From: Bolinopsis microptera | Taxonomy: Eukaryota; Ctenophora; Tentaculata; Lobata; Bolinopsidae | Assembly (NCBI RefSeq): GCF_026151205.1 | Contig: NC_087080.1 | Location: 4,569,096 to 4,629,095, forward strand | Reading direction: 5' to 3' | Length of the DNA stretch: 60,000 nt | In this document: piece after piece, positions 37,493 to 48,054 of the stretch | How positions within the stretch are numbered: position 1 is the first letter of the stretch | How the letters are laid out: each line of letters starts with the position of its first letter | Notes under the pieces: model-generated | Database searches by the model: none | What the model was told of the DNA's origin: nothing | The model's input: only the letters and a program-made list of their open reading frames with translations | Program-made: the position numbers and the translations under genes

Positions 37493-40400
37493 TCACATTT
37501 TGCAGAAACCACAGGTAAGCGGACAGGATCGGATCCAAGCTGACTTTTTACATTTCTTACGTATCTTTTTCTTTCCACCCAGCTTCTTACTGCAATTCTT
37601 GTGTCTATCTTCACACCCTGACAAAAATAACACGATCAACTTGCAATCTTTCAGTTCAACTTTGAATCAACCATTGAATTTAGATCCTTTCCTAAATTTT
37701 GGATTAAAAGATTCGATTCGTACTGCAGGTTAATACTGATTACTGATAGTGATATAACTTAATTAAATTGTAAACCTATTTGAAGTAGAGCGGGGAGGCT
37801 CCTCCGGACAACCAGCACATCGGAGATAACATAGACCGCTTCACAAAAGTACTCTCCCGCATCTTCACTCCTAACTCTGCATTATTGAGAGTTAATTAAC
37901 TAATGCATTATCGAGACTTAATTAATTAATGAATTATAGAGAGTTAATTGATTTAGTCTTTTTGATTGGGGACTGGCCCGTGGTTGAAACCCCTTTTATC
38001 AGCTCCTTCCAAAACAGAACTGATTATAAAATAGACTTACGATCTAAAAATAGACTTACGATCTAACAGTAAAAGTGGAGGTTCCCACGGGACTGCCACC
38101 ATCAAAGTTCACCCTCGTATCATCGACCATATCATTGTCCCCGCCTGTCTGCTTGTACCACCGGATTGTACCAGGAGGAACATCTGTATTCTTTACAGTG
38201 CAGGTAAGTACTGCTTCATCACCCGCCAGATACGTTTTACTTGTTGGGTTTTCAGCGATACCAAAATCTGAAAAATAAGGAACGGGTAATGTGGGCGAAC
38301 AATTAAATATTTGGTTAATTTAATCGACCTTTAATTTACGAACAGTATCATAAGACTATTGAAACTGAAAAGAAACACGTGTTAGTAACACGTGTAACAC
38401 GTGTAAAGGTAACATGTATTACCTTTAACAATAAGTGTTGCAGAAGTACTCTCCAAAGCAACTCCTCCAAAATCAGCTGAACACTCATAACCTCCGCTAT
38501 GACCTGACACCACGTTAGTGAGTGTAAGTGTGCTGGATGTTATCCAAGTCCTGTTAGTGTGCTCCTTTACTGCAGAGTGTACGGTTGAGGTGGTGCTTAT
38601 TCCTGAGTTGGTCCTGCAAAAAATAGTCAGTTTACTGTGTAAATGAATATTTTCGAGGTTTTATAAAAATAATTTTTGCGAATTTAAATGGTCCAATGGA
38701 GAGATGAGTTTCAAACAATCGATTTCGTGACATAAAATTCCACGTACTTATATGCTCTAAAATAATCAGGACAATAAATCCCTAGCACAAATTAACAGTT
38801 TTACAGTATTTAATATCATACTGCAGACGTATTAGTTTGTGGTTTGATTGATTAGAAATAACAGACTTGTTGGGTTTGAGGTTATCATTTGGTTATATTG
38901 GAAATGAATTTAAACGTATCTTATTCATCATGCAAAATCGGACTGAAAGGAAATGTGATAGTAATAGCCATATTTAGTTTACTAACATCGGGTAACGAGT
39001 AAATGTAAGCGATATGTAAGAATCAGAGGTGCTATATCATTGTAATATATCATATACTATAACATACAAATTACAATGTTACCATGAAATTTCAGCTGGC
39101 TGTTCGCCAACAACCGCACAACTAATCGTAATGCCTGATCCGACCTCTGCTATCTGGTCGGCAGGATGAACCTCAAACCCCCTCACAATAACATCCACAC
39201 TCTCACTAAAGGACACGTGATCAGACCCATCATGTATGTATTTAGCTGTACAGGTGTAGGTTCCAGAGTCTGTTAGCGTTGTGTTTGAGAGGGTCAGTAT
39301 ACTGTTATGAACTGAGTCAGAGGTAAATGTGGTCACTCCCGAGTATATCTGTAGATAGTTCTGATAAATTGAAATAAGTTGTGATAAGTTGTGATAAGTT
39401 GTGATAAGTTGTGATAAGTTGTGATAAGCTGTGATGAGTTGTGATAAGTTGTGATAAGTTGTGATAAGTTGTGGTAAGTTGTGATAAGTTGTGATAAGTT
39501 GTGATAAGTTGCGATAAGTTGTGTTAAGTTGTGATAAGTTGTGATAAGCTATGATAGGTTGTGACATAAGTTGTGATAAGTTGTGATAGGTTGTGATAGG
39601 TTGTGATGAGTTGTGATAAGCTGTGTTGAGTTTTAATAAGTTGTAATATGTTGGGGTTAAGCGTTGTTTTGAAGAATACTGAGTCGAGGGTTCAGGACGT
39701 CACAGCACGAAATTATTCTTTTTATAATTCTAATTGATTAAAAATTATAGAATTACAAACGTTATCTCCGTTGTTAAGTTGCCATGTGATTAATCTGTAA
39801 GCGTAGTGTTCATCTGTGTTCATTGTACAGTAGATTTCCAAGTCTTCGCCAGCAGAAACAAATTGTTTGACCGCAGGAGCCATCACTAAATCAACTGAAA
39901 GCAAGTTATTTTAGCCATTATCTCTTTATATGGGCATCACATGGAAACTTATTACAGTCAAAGTTGTATTACATCATGGGCCCTTCGCCGTTTTCTGTAT
40001 ATTCAATCATAGTTAACCATTTATTTATTAAATTATTTTTTCATGACACTTTTGGTTTTTTTTTAAATTATATCAAAAAACATATAATATCAATCTTAAT
40101 GAGATTCTTACTTATAAATGTGCAACACTTTACACTCATGATTGATTTTCAATGAAGACAACAATTTGCACAAAAATAATTATTTCTAGCTAATTAATGT
40201 GTTTAGTACAATTACCTTAACTTAAAGTTAACCATTACCTATGCCCAAATATAGTTCGGCAGAGTGTTCGTCCCGGATAGGTTCATCATAAACCACACGG
40301 CAAGAATGCAAGCCAGCATCTCCTGAGTTAAACCTGGAGATACTCAAAGTGGAAGTGGTCACCATGGTAACACCATCCTCTAGAGGCATTGGTGCCATGG

Positions 40401-42050
40401 TTGTTGTTGTGGTGTATTTAAGGGTATCACTATTTGTGGGGTGTATCCAATAGATACCAAAATGGTTGTTACTATGGTTACCAACATCACTCGCCTCGAC
40501 TGTACATGTGAGGGTTGCTGTGGTTCCTGCTTTGACGGACGGAGCACTGGCCGATATCGATAATTCTGAAAATAATGTGGTGACTAGACGTGACAAACGG
40601 ATTATAAAATAGCGTCGAGTACTGACATGATTTTGAGAAAGTTTACTGTTCATAAGTTATAAAACAACGACAACAAACATATATGTATAACTTAAAATTA
40701 GACTTTGATAGGTTCAAAATTTAACTGGTGCATTTTTATTTATCAACATGTCGCAAAATAAATGTATACTGTTTTATATTATCATTACTTACTTCATTAT
40801 TACTTAAATCAAACATGTATCCATAACGATCACTTTAAAAAAAAGCTGATTTCAATTAAATTTCATCGCACTTCATCAGCATCCATATTTCCAACATATT
40901 TTAATGAAAACGATAATTAACTTACTTCTACAGGAAGCAGGGAAGTTGTTGGTAGAACTAATGCAAGAAATAGTCGCACTACCAGCGTTACCATAGTAAT
41001 ATCCTTCAGAACAAATCATTTCTACATCTCCTCCTTCAGGGACGCGTGATCCGGGGGTAATGCGGGCAACATTGTGCATTTTGGGTATCCTGCATACCGC
41101 TGAGATGGTGTAGTTTCTATGGTTACTATGGTTAATATTGTTACTATGAGTATGGTTACTATGGTTACTATTGCTTTTATCATGTGGCCAAACACAACAG
41201 CTCCGTCAAATTAAAAATACAATTTTTGTTTTAATATTCAAAAATTAATAATTTAGAAAAACAAACTTAATAACAACATACCAACACAATCAGCTGCCGA
41301 AGTGGATGCAATTTGTAAAGTCCCGAGCCCCTCACCGCACACACTGCACTCTGTAGCCCCCACGCCACTGTAGGTGTCATACGGGCACAACCCACAGTGC
41401 TGACGGTTACTATGGTTACTGTCAGTGGTTACATACGTTCCTGGAGTACACTGAGAGCACGTGTTATCAGGGTTTGTCACATAACCTGGGTCACACCCAA
41501 TTATGTAGATGTCGTCTACCTCAGCCTCTTCAAACTCAGAGTTGTGGATTTCAGTGGCTAGTCCCTGAAATATCGGTTTATGCATGTTTGGAAATCCGTT
41601 CTTGTGTAAGACATCGTATGTAAGGGGTCATCCATAAATTACGTCCATCAGCTAAATAGAGGAGAGAGCCAAGGTTTCGATTTTGCGACTTAATCGGACG
41701 ATGGGAGTGGGGGAGGGGGACTGACACTTTACTTATGTAACACTCCAATTACTCAGAGGTCTCAGACTGACTGATCGTAGTGTTACATACAATTGGTCCG
41801 AACAAGATGCAACTCTTCATCACTCACCTTTACAAAGAGTAAATAAAACAAGATGCAAATCTTCATCACTCACCTTTACAAAGAGTAAATAAAACAAGAT
41901 GCAAATCTTCATCACTCACCTTTACAAAGAGTAAATAAAACAAGATGCAAATCTTCATCACTCACCATGACAAAGAGTAAATAAAACAAGATGCAAATCT
42001 TCATCACTCACCATGATAAAGAGTAAGTAGAAAAAGATGCATTTCTTCAT
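37493..42050 (-). CDS. Secreted GCC2/GCC3-like, sushi, four-Ig, ShKT-domain protein, 10 exons
   Basis: Exons in transcript order: 42050-42012, 41564-41282, 41099-40926, 40565-40239, 39894-39761, 39348-39083, 38613-38423, 38267-38060, 37876-37776, 37617-37493. Phases match at every junction; total 1848 nt, 615 residues. The first exon encodes MKKCIFFYLLFIM, and with the next residues (GLA) forms a signal peptide. Then come paired cysteines spaced like ephrin-receptor/GCC2-GCC3 repeats (CSQCTPGTY, CGLCPYDTYSG); a sushi domain with four Cys (VC, MIC, ISC, ASC); and four Ig domains with F-strand motifs GLHSC, DSGTYTC, SGGYEC and DAGEYFC. The last exon is a six-cysteine ShKT domain ending CPLTCGFC. 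No transmembrane segment was seen, so it is probably secreted and may act in adhesion, immunity or matrix. ShKT domains occur both in toxins and in ordinary secreted proteins; nothing here argues for a toxin. A minus-strand AATAAA lies at 37239-37234. The weakest donors are gtttgt at 39760 and gtttac at 37775. Confidence 0.85.
38040..38064 (-). repeat. Duplicated splice donor (19-bp unit) in the Ig gene
   Basis: Minus strand: AGATC|gtaagtctattttt occurs twice in a row. The first donor (after 38060) keeps the phase to the exon at 37876; the second would add 19 nt with an in-frame TAA. Confidence 0.75.
39360..39650. repeat. 10-bp minisatellite (GTTGTGATAA)n in an Ig-gene intron
   Basis: About 28 copies between the exons at 39761 and 39348. 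Confidence 0.92.
41800..42050 (-). repeat. Tandem array of the signal-peptide exon, 46-bp unit, about 5.5 copies
   Basis: Each unit carries ATG, 13 hydrophobic codons and a consensus donor gtgagtg. ATGs fall at 42050, 42004, 41958, 41912 and 41866, with a diverged sixth at 41820. Copy 1 reads MKKCIFFYLLFIM, copy 2 MKICILFYLLFVM, and copies 3-5 MKICILFYLLFVK. Every donor is in phase 0, so any copy can splice in frame to the exon at 41564. The unit is not a multiple of three, so reading through from one copy into the next shifts frame. The first copy is the most diverged and is farthest upstream. Confidence 0.85.
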
Positions 42051-42500
42051 CACGATCAAATAAGATTTTACTCAAATTTTCAGAACCTCACGAACGAAAA
42101 CAAAAAAGTACACAAAACAGCCGTTAAGAATTTTGCGATTGGAGAATAATTCGATTTGTGTCATTGGATCAAATATTCAAATGTTGGGTGTTAGCAACAT
42201 AAGATGATAAAATTGTGCAATTTTCACTTGTTATATCACGGCTTATCAATTTTCCTGACACTGATCAGATTATCTGTTCAACCCTTGCAGAGCGATTATA
42301 TAATTAGATAATTGATAATTGCCAATATCTTGTCGTTCTAGTTTTAAAACCAATTACATTAAATATTTATTTATTTAATCTTTTCCAGCGCTACTGAAAA
42401 TATTTTAATGAATTGAATTATTGGTAGAGATAATTAGAGATAATTAGAGATAATTGTGTCTTATCTGCTTTATTAAAGTTTCCAAAAACCAAAAACTTAC

Positions 42501-42569
42501 CACTTTACAACCAGACGTAATTGTAAAGGTGATTGACTCTCCGTTAACCCCCAAATTTATAAAAAGCAT
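42501..42569 (-). CDS. Possible exon upstream of the Ig-gene signal-peptide exon
   Basis: A 23-codon open segment with acceptor ttcttttag and donor gtaagt, phase 0 at both ends, reading ATG then hydrophobic residues and ending TFTITSGCKV. It could join the exon at 41564, but the signal-peptide exon at 42050 explains the start of that protein better. It may be an alternative first exon, a relic, or chance. The stop of the neighbouring PG-rich repeat gene lies only about 420 bp upstream, leaving little room for further 5' exons. Confidence 0.25.
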
Positions 42570-42988
42570 CTAAAAGAATAAATTGGTAACAACTGGTCGT
42601 TGCTCTAACACAAAAAACGTAAAATTGTATTGACATCTTTAATGTGCGATTTTGGGATTTTTGGCTCCTGATTGGTTTTCAAAACAATTTTTAAACGGGC
42701 TTTTTCCCTGCTCCGACTGAATTTGTGATTGATCAATAAGTCGTAATTGAATATTAAATAAGTAAATTATTTAAAATTTAGTGTGAATTACATTAATGAT
42801 GTTTTCAAAAATGACTTAATAATTTATCATAGTTTAAAGTCTATTGCTTTCAAATCTGGAAATTCAAAATAAATCGTTTGCAGATACTAATTATACTGTA
42901 CGTAAATATCTTCACAAATTTTCAAATTTATCATTCCTTGTCTATTGTCTGAATGTCTGTAGAAATTCAAATTTAAATCACTAATTGA

Positions 42989-44467
42989 TCACGAAGCGAG
43001 AGTAGAGACTCTTGATGTGTCCTTAAAACCTGAGTAAACAAAGGGCGAGGGCCTACCCTTCAGTGTAGCACCCTTACCCTTGGGTTTAGTGCTTGGCTTT
43101 GCAATGTTGTACGCGTTAGGACCGGGGGTTGCTTCTGCTTTCCTGACTTTGGGCCTTCCAGTGAGCTTGAAGAGAGGTGTCTCAGGCTTAGAACTGACTG
43201 TGTTGTACGATCCGGGACCTGGGATACCGTTATCATCGCTCTTTGTTATTTTAGAGGAGATACTGTACTGGGGGCCCTTTATTTTGGTTAACTCTGGCCG
43301 GTACCTGTTAGGTCCGGGGATGGTATTAGCGGGTCTTTTAAGTGGCAGAGAGATAACCGACTTGGGACCGCTGTTCTTTGAGAAGTTTGAGGGTCCACAG
43401 AATTTATGAGGTGCGGGGATGTCAGCTGCAATAGAGTGTTCAACGTAATTCAGAATCACAGGGTACGTCGGCTTTCCCTTGGCTCCGAAAGAGTAAGCTG
43501 TGTTTGAAAACTCATCTTTCTCTTTCTTATACTTGTTTGGACCCGGTTCCCCGGGGTCAGTAGGTGAGATGGTTGTGTGTGCCATCGTCTGTTTGGGGAT
43601 GCTGGGCTTGTCGGAGAACCGAGGGTTATACGACCCTGGAGCAGGAGCCCTCCTGTTGCTGGCAGGCCAGGCAGGCACCTTCCCTTCCTTTGTAATGTGG
43701 AAGTTTTGTCTCCAGGCCACACTTTTAGACTGCCCTTCACCCATGGTGGTCCCGATATCGTACATAGGTCCCGGACTGTCCTCCACATTAATCTTCCTGA
43801 AGGGGGTGTAGCCCACATTCCAGCCAAAGAACCTTGGGAGGGTGATGTCAGTGGAGCTGGCTAGTTCGTTGTCTACTTTAGCTGGGAGAGGAGCGTTCAC
43901 ACCCCTGATTGATTGCGGAGGTTCGTAGCCCGCGGGCCCGGGTCCCCATGTCTCGCTAGGAATAGGTATTGGCATCCCTAGGGAGAAGCTGTTTGATCGG
44001 TCATCTGGAGCCAGGTAACTGGGTCCAGGGATGTTTCTTCCCTTGGTATGCAGGATCGCTGTTACGTCAGTTCGAGCTCCAATAGAGTACTTCTGGGAAA
44101 GATGTCCAACATTTCCGTACTTCACGTTGTACGCGTTTGGGCCCTTGCTGGCTGTAACATGCACATCAGACCGGGGACCCAGAGGACAGGTCTTACCCTG
44201 CTGCTTCAGAGAGATAGTCTTGTCTTTCCAGGAGAGATCTGTGTCCGTCCTGTACCGGGTGGGTGGGGGTCCAGCTGAAACAGGCAGGTCTTTAGGCTTC
44301 CCAACTATACTCCACTCTCCTGCACCGGTCTTGATTTTAGCGGGGTTGTAGTTGGAGGGTCCCGGCATGGGCCTGGCTAAGGAGGTTAGGAAGGGTTTCT
44401 CAGGCTTGTCAGCTGCAAACTCACCCATAGGTCCACGGAGAAATACTGTTCCCGCTGGTTTCTTCAT
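42989..44467 (-). CDS. Sperm-tail PG-rich repeat protein (STPG/ODF3-like), single coding exon
   Basis: A 492-residue uninterrupted ORF with about eleven PGPxxY-type repeats (PGPSNYNP, PGPMYD, PGPNKYK, PGPNRYRP, PGPGSYN, PGPNAYN and variants) spaced 30-50 residues apart. This is the SHIPPO/STPGR repeat of proteins that bind axonemal microtubules in sperm tails and cilia (ODF3/CIMAP, STPG families). The length is nearest STPG2-like proteins, but I cannot assign an orthologue. The ATG at 44467 is the first in frame and is immediately preceded by attacag-g, so a 5' non-coding exon is possible. Two RFX X-box-like sites lie just upstream. A minus-strand ATTAAA at 42643-42638 could serve polyadenylation. 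Its GC content is clearly higher than the surroundings. Confidence 0.9.
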   Translation of the reverse strand: MKKPAGTVFLRGPMGEFAADKPEKPFLTSLARPMPGPSNYNPAKIKTGAGEWSIVGKPKDLPVSAGPPPTRYRTDTDLSWKDKTISLKQQGKTCPLGPRSDVHVTASKGPNAYNVKYGNVGHLSQKYSIGARTDVTAILHTKGRNIPGPSYLAPDDRSNSFSLGMPIPIPSETWGPGPAGYEPPQSIRGVNAPLPAKVDNELASSTDITLPRFFGWNVGYTPFRKINVEDSPGPMYDIGTTMGEGQSKSVAWRQNFHITKEGKVPAWPASNRRAPAPGSYNPRFSDKPSIPKQTMAHTTISPTDPGEPGPNKYKKEKDEFSNTAYSFGAKGKPTYPVILNYVEHSIAADIPAPHKFCGPSNFSKNSGPKSVISLPLKRPANTIPGPNRYRPELTKIKGPQYSISSKITKSDDNGIPGPGSYNTVSSKPETPLFKLTGRPKVRKAEATPGPNAYNIAKPSTKPKGKGATLKGRPSPFVYSGFKDTSRVSTLAS

Positions 44468-44485
44468 CCTGTAATATTCTATAAA

Positions 44486-44518
44486 GTTACCATAGTAACC
44501 ATTATAACCATAGTAACC
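44486..44518. promoter_or_regulatory. Two X-box-like (RFX) motifs upstream of the PG-rich repeat gene
   Basis: GTTACCATAGTAAC at 44486-44499 is a near-perfect imperfect palindrome of the RFX X-box type, followed by the half-degenerate copy ATAACCATAGTAAC at 44504-44517. They sit 19-50 bp upstream of the ATG of a predicted ciliary gene. Caution: GTTACNATGGTNAC repeats are scattered through the window, also inside introns and coding exons. Confidence 0.4.
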
Positions 44519-45645
44519 AAATATGACTGCATAAGCTGTTTTTAACTTTTCAAGCGATAGAAGATAACTTGAGTAAATGATGGAAGATAACTTGAGCGAA
44601 TGATGGAAGATAAGTTTGTGTTATTTCGTACGTTGGCAACACATATTAAATGTGTCCTCTGAATTTATTAATGTCACGCCGTTCCACAGCACTGCTAGTA
44701 GCTACAATTAATGAGGTGTGCTTAGATTAGTGTTATAATATTACTTAATAGTGTTAATATTACTTATAGTGTTATAATATTACTTATAGTGTTATAATAT
44801 TACTAATATTCATAGTTCATCCCATTACTTGACTGTTCCTTAACTCGACGGACTTAGTCTATTCGAAAAAGCTTTTAAACCAAAACGAACATGTTGTTTG
44901 TCACTATTTCGACTAGCAGTATGTTGGGAAAACAAAAAATCTTCGACTACTGAAAAACGATTTTATTTTGATGAAAACACAACATTGAATTCAGATTTAC
45001 TCTGTCCGAACAACTGCAAGCTTTTGCATAAAAATGAATATGAAATAATAACATGACAATAAACTTATCATGCTGTCACCGATTTCTAACTAATAACTTA
45101 CACAATCTCGGAAATACAAGTATCTTACAATATAACAAAACAATAAATTTGATTTAAAAAAGCGCAACTATGGATATGAGCGATCTGCACAACTTAAACA
45201 GTGAGAACAACGATTAACCTTCCAGAAAGACTAATCAAGCAAATGTGCGGCTGTAAAATTGGACTTGAATTGCATCGTATTAAATTGTTTAAAAATGTGT
45301 TATATGTATGCTTGTGATGGAGCGGTACGCACAAATGAGTGCTAGGACTAGGAGTCATTGCTTCACGAAATGTGCTTGCGAATGGTAAAAATATACCAAA
45401 TCTTCCGCTGATTGAAATCATAGATCACGTGTTAATAACGTGGTCACGTGGTGTGTGTTAAGGGGCGTTTAATAGACCACATGGTTAAAGTTAAATGCCG
45501 GGTGTAGATTAGTAGTGTGTAGATACGAGTCAAGGTATACGCTGGTAATTCTTTGTTTGATTAACTAGCTGAAGCTATTCTTTAGTTAAAGTTACAAACC
45601 TTTAAAGGTGCCATCTGACTAGTATAATTACAACTTACCTTATTA

Positions 45646-45826
45646 GACGTTATTTGAACGGACATTGTGTAAACGGACATAATTTTTAACAGACATTAAA
45701 ATGAACGCTCGAAGGCATTCATTTAATGTATTTAATTTTACTACCTTGTTGGACTTTATTTGAACGGACAGAATGAACGTTAGGACCTCCAGCGTCCAAT
45801 TAATGTCCGTTAAAATAAATTTCGAC
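45646..45826. mobile_element. MITE with repeated AACGGACATTA motifs
   Basis: TTATTTGAACGGACAT motifs at the left face AATGTCCGTTAAAATAA at the right, with GAACGTTAGGACCTCCAGCG inside. A related copy is at 49300-49412 and a fragment at 32691-32750. Confidence 0.55.
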
Positions 45827-46977
45827 AACTTATAGCGAAAATATCTAACAAAAAAACACCATCACTACAAAAACACCTCCATTATAATACGAAGCACAAA
45901 ACCACACTGTCAACTCCCTCTAGCACGACTAATAATGATTGCCGGCAAAGCAATTAATCGCGAGACCAAGTAGATGGCACGTTAACAACACAACATGAAC
46001 ATTTATCTAAGTGACTTAGTAAGTCCGATATTTAAGTAGGTATATAATACCTTATTTGGGCATCACGTGTGAGATGTTTAAATATGTTTGAAGCTATTGT
46101 CCATTAGCGGAAACACATCTATCATTGAATATGAGAATCATTAAATATACCGGGCAAACCATTAGTGCTTTAGTGGGTTTGTGACTACTAGTCCTAATCA
46201 CTCTCCCGTCATAAGATTGGATAATATCTCTCATATACCATATTATACTATTACTAGCAGTGTGGCTGATAGAATAGATAAATAAACACTATATACATTT
46301 AGTAAGAAATACACTAAACAGATTTCAAAGTAGTACCTACGACCCATACTGGACAGATATAAAACTATCTCAAATAATTTGTGCAGCAGGGCTTACTTTT
46401 CTAAATACTTGAGGTTATACAAGGTGTTACTACTCTACTCTGCATCCATGGCAAATACTCAAGCTCCCAGGCTCTACTCTGCACTCATCTTAATATCATG
46501 CTCAAGCTCCCTGGTTAAAATAGTAATTATACGGTATCTCTTACATGATGGCATACATAGCAATAATATTTACAATTACAAGAGAACTGCAAGAGATTTG
46601 CTAGAGCAAAAGCTCTTAAGTACTCAGAGGGGGGGGGGGGGGGGGTTACAGATCAGACTATAATTGTTTTAAGGACAAAGGAATATAAATAATAGTCACA
46701 GAGTGTTAGATACTTAGAGCCACTTAATCCACTGGCAATTGTTTTATTAAAAGTGCACTAATGCATTACATAACAATGTGCTCTGAACCACAATTCCTTG
46801 CCATATCTTTAGGAAAATAAGCAGCCGATTTTAATACTTTAATAGAATTGCAACATATTATATGAAGACGATTCGCGTTAGACACTTGGTAATTAGAATG
46901 GCATTACTAAGGGGGCTACTTATTGGAGATGAGAGACAAGAGGGGGAAGGAGGGAGGAGGGGGCATTATACAATTAG

Positions 46978-47065
46978 ACATAACTCGCTGGCTAAAGTAG
47001 CTCTGATACGTGGCATTAGAACCTGTAAGACTGGCCTCCAGCCAGCAATTTTGTAGATTCAAGTA
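46978..47065. repeat. Dispersed repeat shared with 51901-51990
   Basis: Both copies contain GATTAGAACCTGTAAGACTG-like and AGTAGCTCTG blocks in the same order, and continue into GATTCAAG. Confidence 0.6.
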
Positions 47066-47136
47066 ACAGAAAAGCTGAACAGAAAAGCTGCACATTTCTG
47101 TTCAATTTAAATAGCTAAAGAGTACAATTCACTTAC

Positions 47137-47337
47137 CATCCCTCTCTTCGTAAAACTCAACAAAAGCAAATCCAGCAGGATTATGTGCAATCCAGACATC
47201 GCGAATAGATCCGTACTTGCCATACTCTGCCTCAAGTTCACTGCGTGTCACATCAGCTCCGATACCACCAACATATACCTTACCGATATACTTGGGATAT
47301 ACTTGGGATCTGCTCCGTCCCAGTTATCTCGTGCCAT
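47137..47337 (-). pseudogene. SR-protein (SRSF3/7-like) RRM exon frameshifted by an 11-bp duplication
   Basis: The exon starts with ATG (MARDNWDGADPKYI) and, in another frame, continues KVYVGGIGADVTRSELE, then YGKYGSIRDVWIAHN and PAGFAFVEFYEERD, the RNP2 and RNP1 segments of a splicing-factor RRM. It ends at a strong donor (gtaagt). Between the parts, the 11-mer GATATACTTGG (+ strand) is directly repeated at about 47288-47309. Losing one copy restores a single frame and a phase-1 end. The downstream frame has an in-frame TAA before any ATG. I found no following exon or RS-rich tail between 44.5 and 47.1 kb, which favours a truncated duplicate, but an assembly error or an allele is possible. 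Confidence 0.6.
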
Positions 47338-48054
47338 GCGTTGCAGTGAGTTGGGTTAATTACTGAAGTTTAGCTGATGAAATCTTAACATATGAGAAAC
47401 AAAAATTTCAAATTCTGTCATATTTATACTAAGATCATTGCTTACAGTATCAACAGCTTCCGGTGTAGAGAAGCATTTTTTTAAATAAAAGGGGAATTAC
47501 ACCTTAAAAAAGGCTGATTGAAGAGGAGTTAGAATCTTTTGGTACAGAATGGTGAAAATAATTGTAAATAGTTCGACATAAATATTTTAAAAGTTATCAT
47601 AACACAATAAATTCAGTAACCTTGAATTTTCATGATTAAAATAACAATTCTGTAATCCAAACCTATTAAAAACAGCACCACCAAGCAAGACAAATGAGTT
47701 AAAATAAATACGGGTCGAACGTCGGATAGTTTCGAGGGGGTTCTATAGCGAAAAGGCCAGGTTCCAAAGTTGAAAGTTTCGGACAGAATTAGAAGGAATA
47801 CCTGTGATAAGTGATAGATTTAAGATTTAAGAGGCTCAAGAAAATTAAACTCCAGGAATTCAAACAACATTTAACAACAAGAATATAGAACTTGATTCAG
47901 GATAAAAACAGTCTGAAAACATAAACCTAATTTCAACAGCATAATCCGGTATAATCGGTCAATATTTGTTTAAGTGTTTTCTACAAAAAAATCGTAACAT
48001 TTCATGTACTGAGTCTCGTCTTGTTAATAACTGCACCCCGTTTGGTGAGACAGA

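Larger units (their letters stand above)
44519..47136. other. Intergenic between the PG-rich repeat gene and the SR exon
   Basis: AT-rich, with a MITE at 45646-45826, a G tract and a dispersed repeat. No RS-rich or RRM continuation was found. Confidence 0.5.

Noticed and set aside
37776-37925. A + strand exon reading GEAPPDNQHIGDNIDRF to a stop
   Set aside because: The - strand of the same segment encodes the second half of an Ig domain (EDAGEYFC) with matching splice phases, so the + reading is an antisense shadow.
39079-39567. One continuous 162-codon minus ORF with repeated HNLSQLI units
   Set aside because: Only the part below 39348 is exon (Ig); the N-terminal repeats translate the intronic 10-bp minisatellite, and a good acceptor (ctatctacag) separates them.
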